Shown here piece by piece: positions 13,938 through 13,976 of a DNA stretch of 13,976 nt. The stretch comes from Alphaproteobacteria bacterium. GTDB taxonomy: Bacteria; Pseudomonadota; Alphaproteobacteria; Reyranellales; Reyranellaceae. The stretch spans positions 1-13,976 of the forward strand of contig VBAF01000189.1 in NCBI GenBank assembly GCA_005884705.1, written 5' to 3'. The translations under genes and the position numbers were made by a program. Positions within the stretch are counted from its first letter, which is position 1; each line of letters begins with the position of its first letter. The notes under the pieces were generated by a model. That model searched no databases and was not told the origin of the DNA. It was given only the letters and a program-made list of their open reading frames with translations.

Positions 13938-13976
13938 ATGTCCGTTGTCGCTTTGACGGCGCGCAATCATCCGACG
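13938..13976 (+). CDS. Start of an unidentified gene, cut by the window end
   Basis: An ATG at 13938 follows AAGGAGGG (13923-13930) with a 7-nt spacer, the strongest ribosome-binding site in the window. Thirteen codons are visible (MSVVALTARNHPT). This is too little to name a family. It is divergent from the LLM operon, with 193 nt between the two start codons, and shares that regulatory region. A regulator or a further catabolic enzyme would both fit. Confidence 0.6.
   Translation, partial: MSVVALTARNHPT

Overview
The window reads as chromosomal DNA of a GC-rich proteobacterium, most likely an alphaproteobacterium of soil or water. The grounds are the strong G/C bias at third codon positions, three tripartite-tricarboxylate-type solute-binding proteins (Bug family), a fatty-acyl-CoA ligase, a luciferase-like (LLM) flavin monooxygenase, and an ArsR/SRPBCC gene pair. 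The genus cannot be fixed from the sequence alone. There is no phage, insertion sequence, CRISPR array, tRNA or rRNA, and I see no convincing new defence or mobile system.

Layout. Positions 1-557 hold the 3' end of an acyl-CoA ligase. Two small tandem lipoproteins follow (619-1598, +). Two tandem Bug solute-binding proteins face them on the minus strand (1616-3665). Two aminoacyl-tRNA synthetases run rightward: gltX (3832-5163) and a frameshifted cysS (5319-6624), which ends in a long UUCG-capped hairpin. A tightly packed rightward run begins with an ArsR-type repressor whose palindromic operator touches its own start codon, then an SRPBCC (AHSA1-like) protein, a DUF899 thioredoxin-like protein and a glutathione S-transferase (6775-8864). 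A DUF427 protein, an Asp/Glu-racemase-superfamily protein and a third Bug protein follow (8917-11061); the last two are spaced 2 nt apart and probably act on one substrate.

The stretch 11062-11686 is a scar on the minus strand. It contains a decayed gene with a lost N-terminus and an in-frame TAG, fused to a 150-bp near-exact copy of the 3' end of the neighbouring alpha/beta-hydrolase gene. The intact hydrolase and an upstream LLM oxidoreductase form a two-gene minus-strand operon (11687-13744) with a TetR-type palindrome on its expected -10 region. A divergent gene with a strong ribosome-binding site begins at 13938 and runs off the window.

Points that stand out: (i) short stretches are missing from otherwise well-conserved proteins at four places (acyl-CoA ligase, cysS twice, GST), which could be real micro-deletions or an assembly fault; (ii) inverted repeats run into the start codons of three genes; (iii) the racemase homologue has Gly where the first catalytic Cys is expected; (iv) the partial-duplication scar. 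All family assignments rest on reading motifs by eye; no database search was run.
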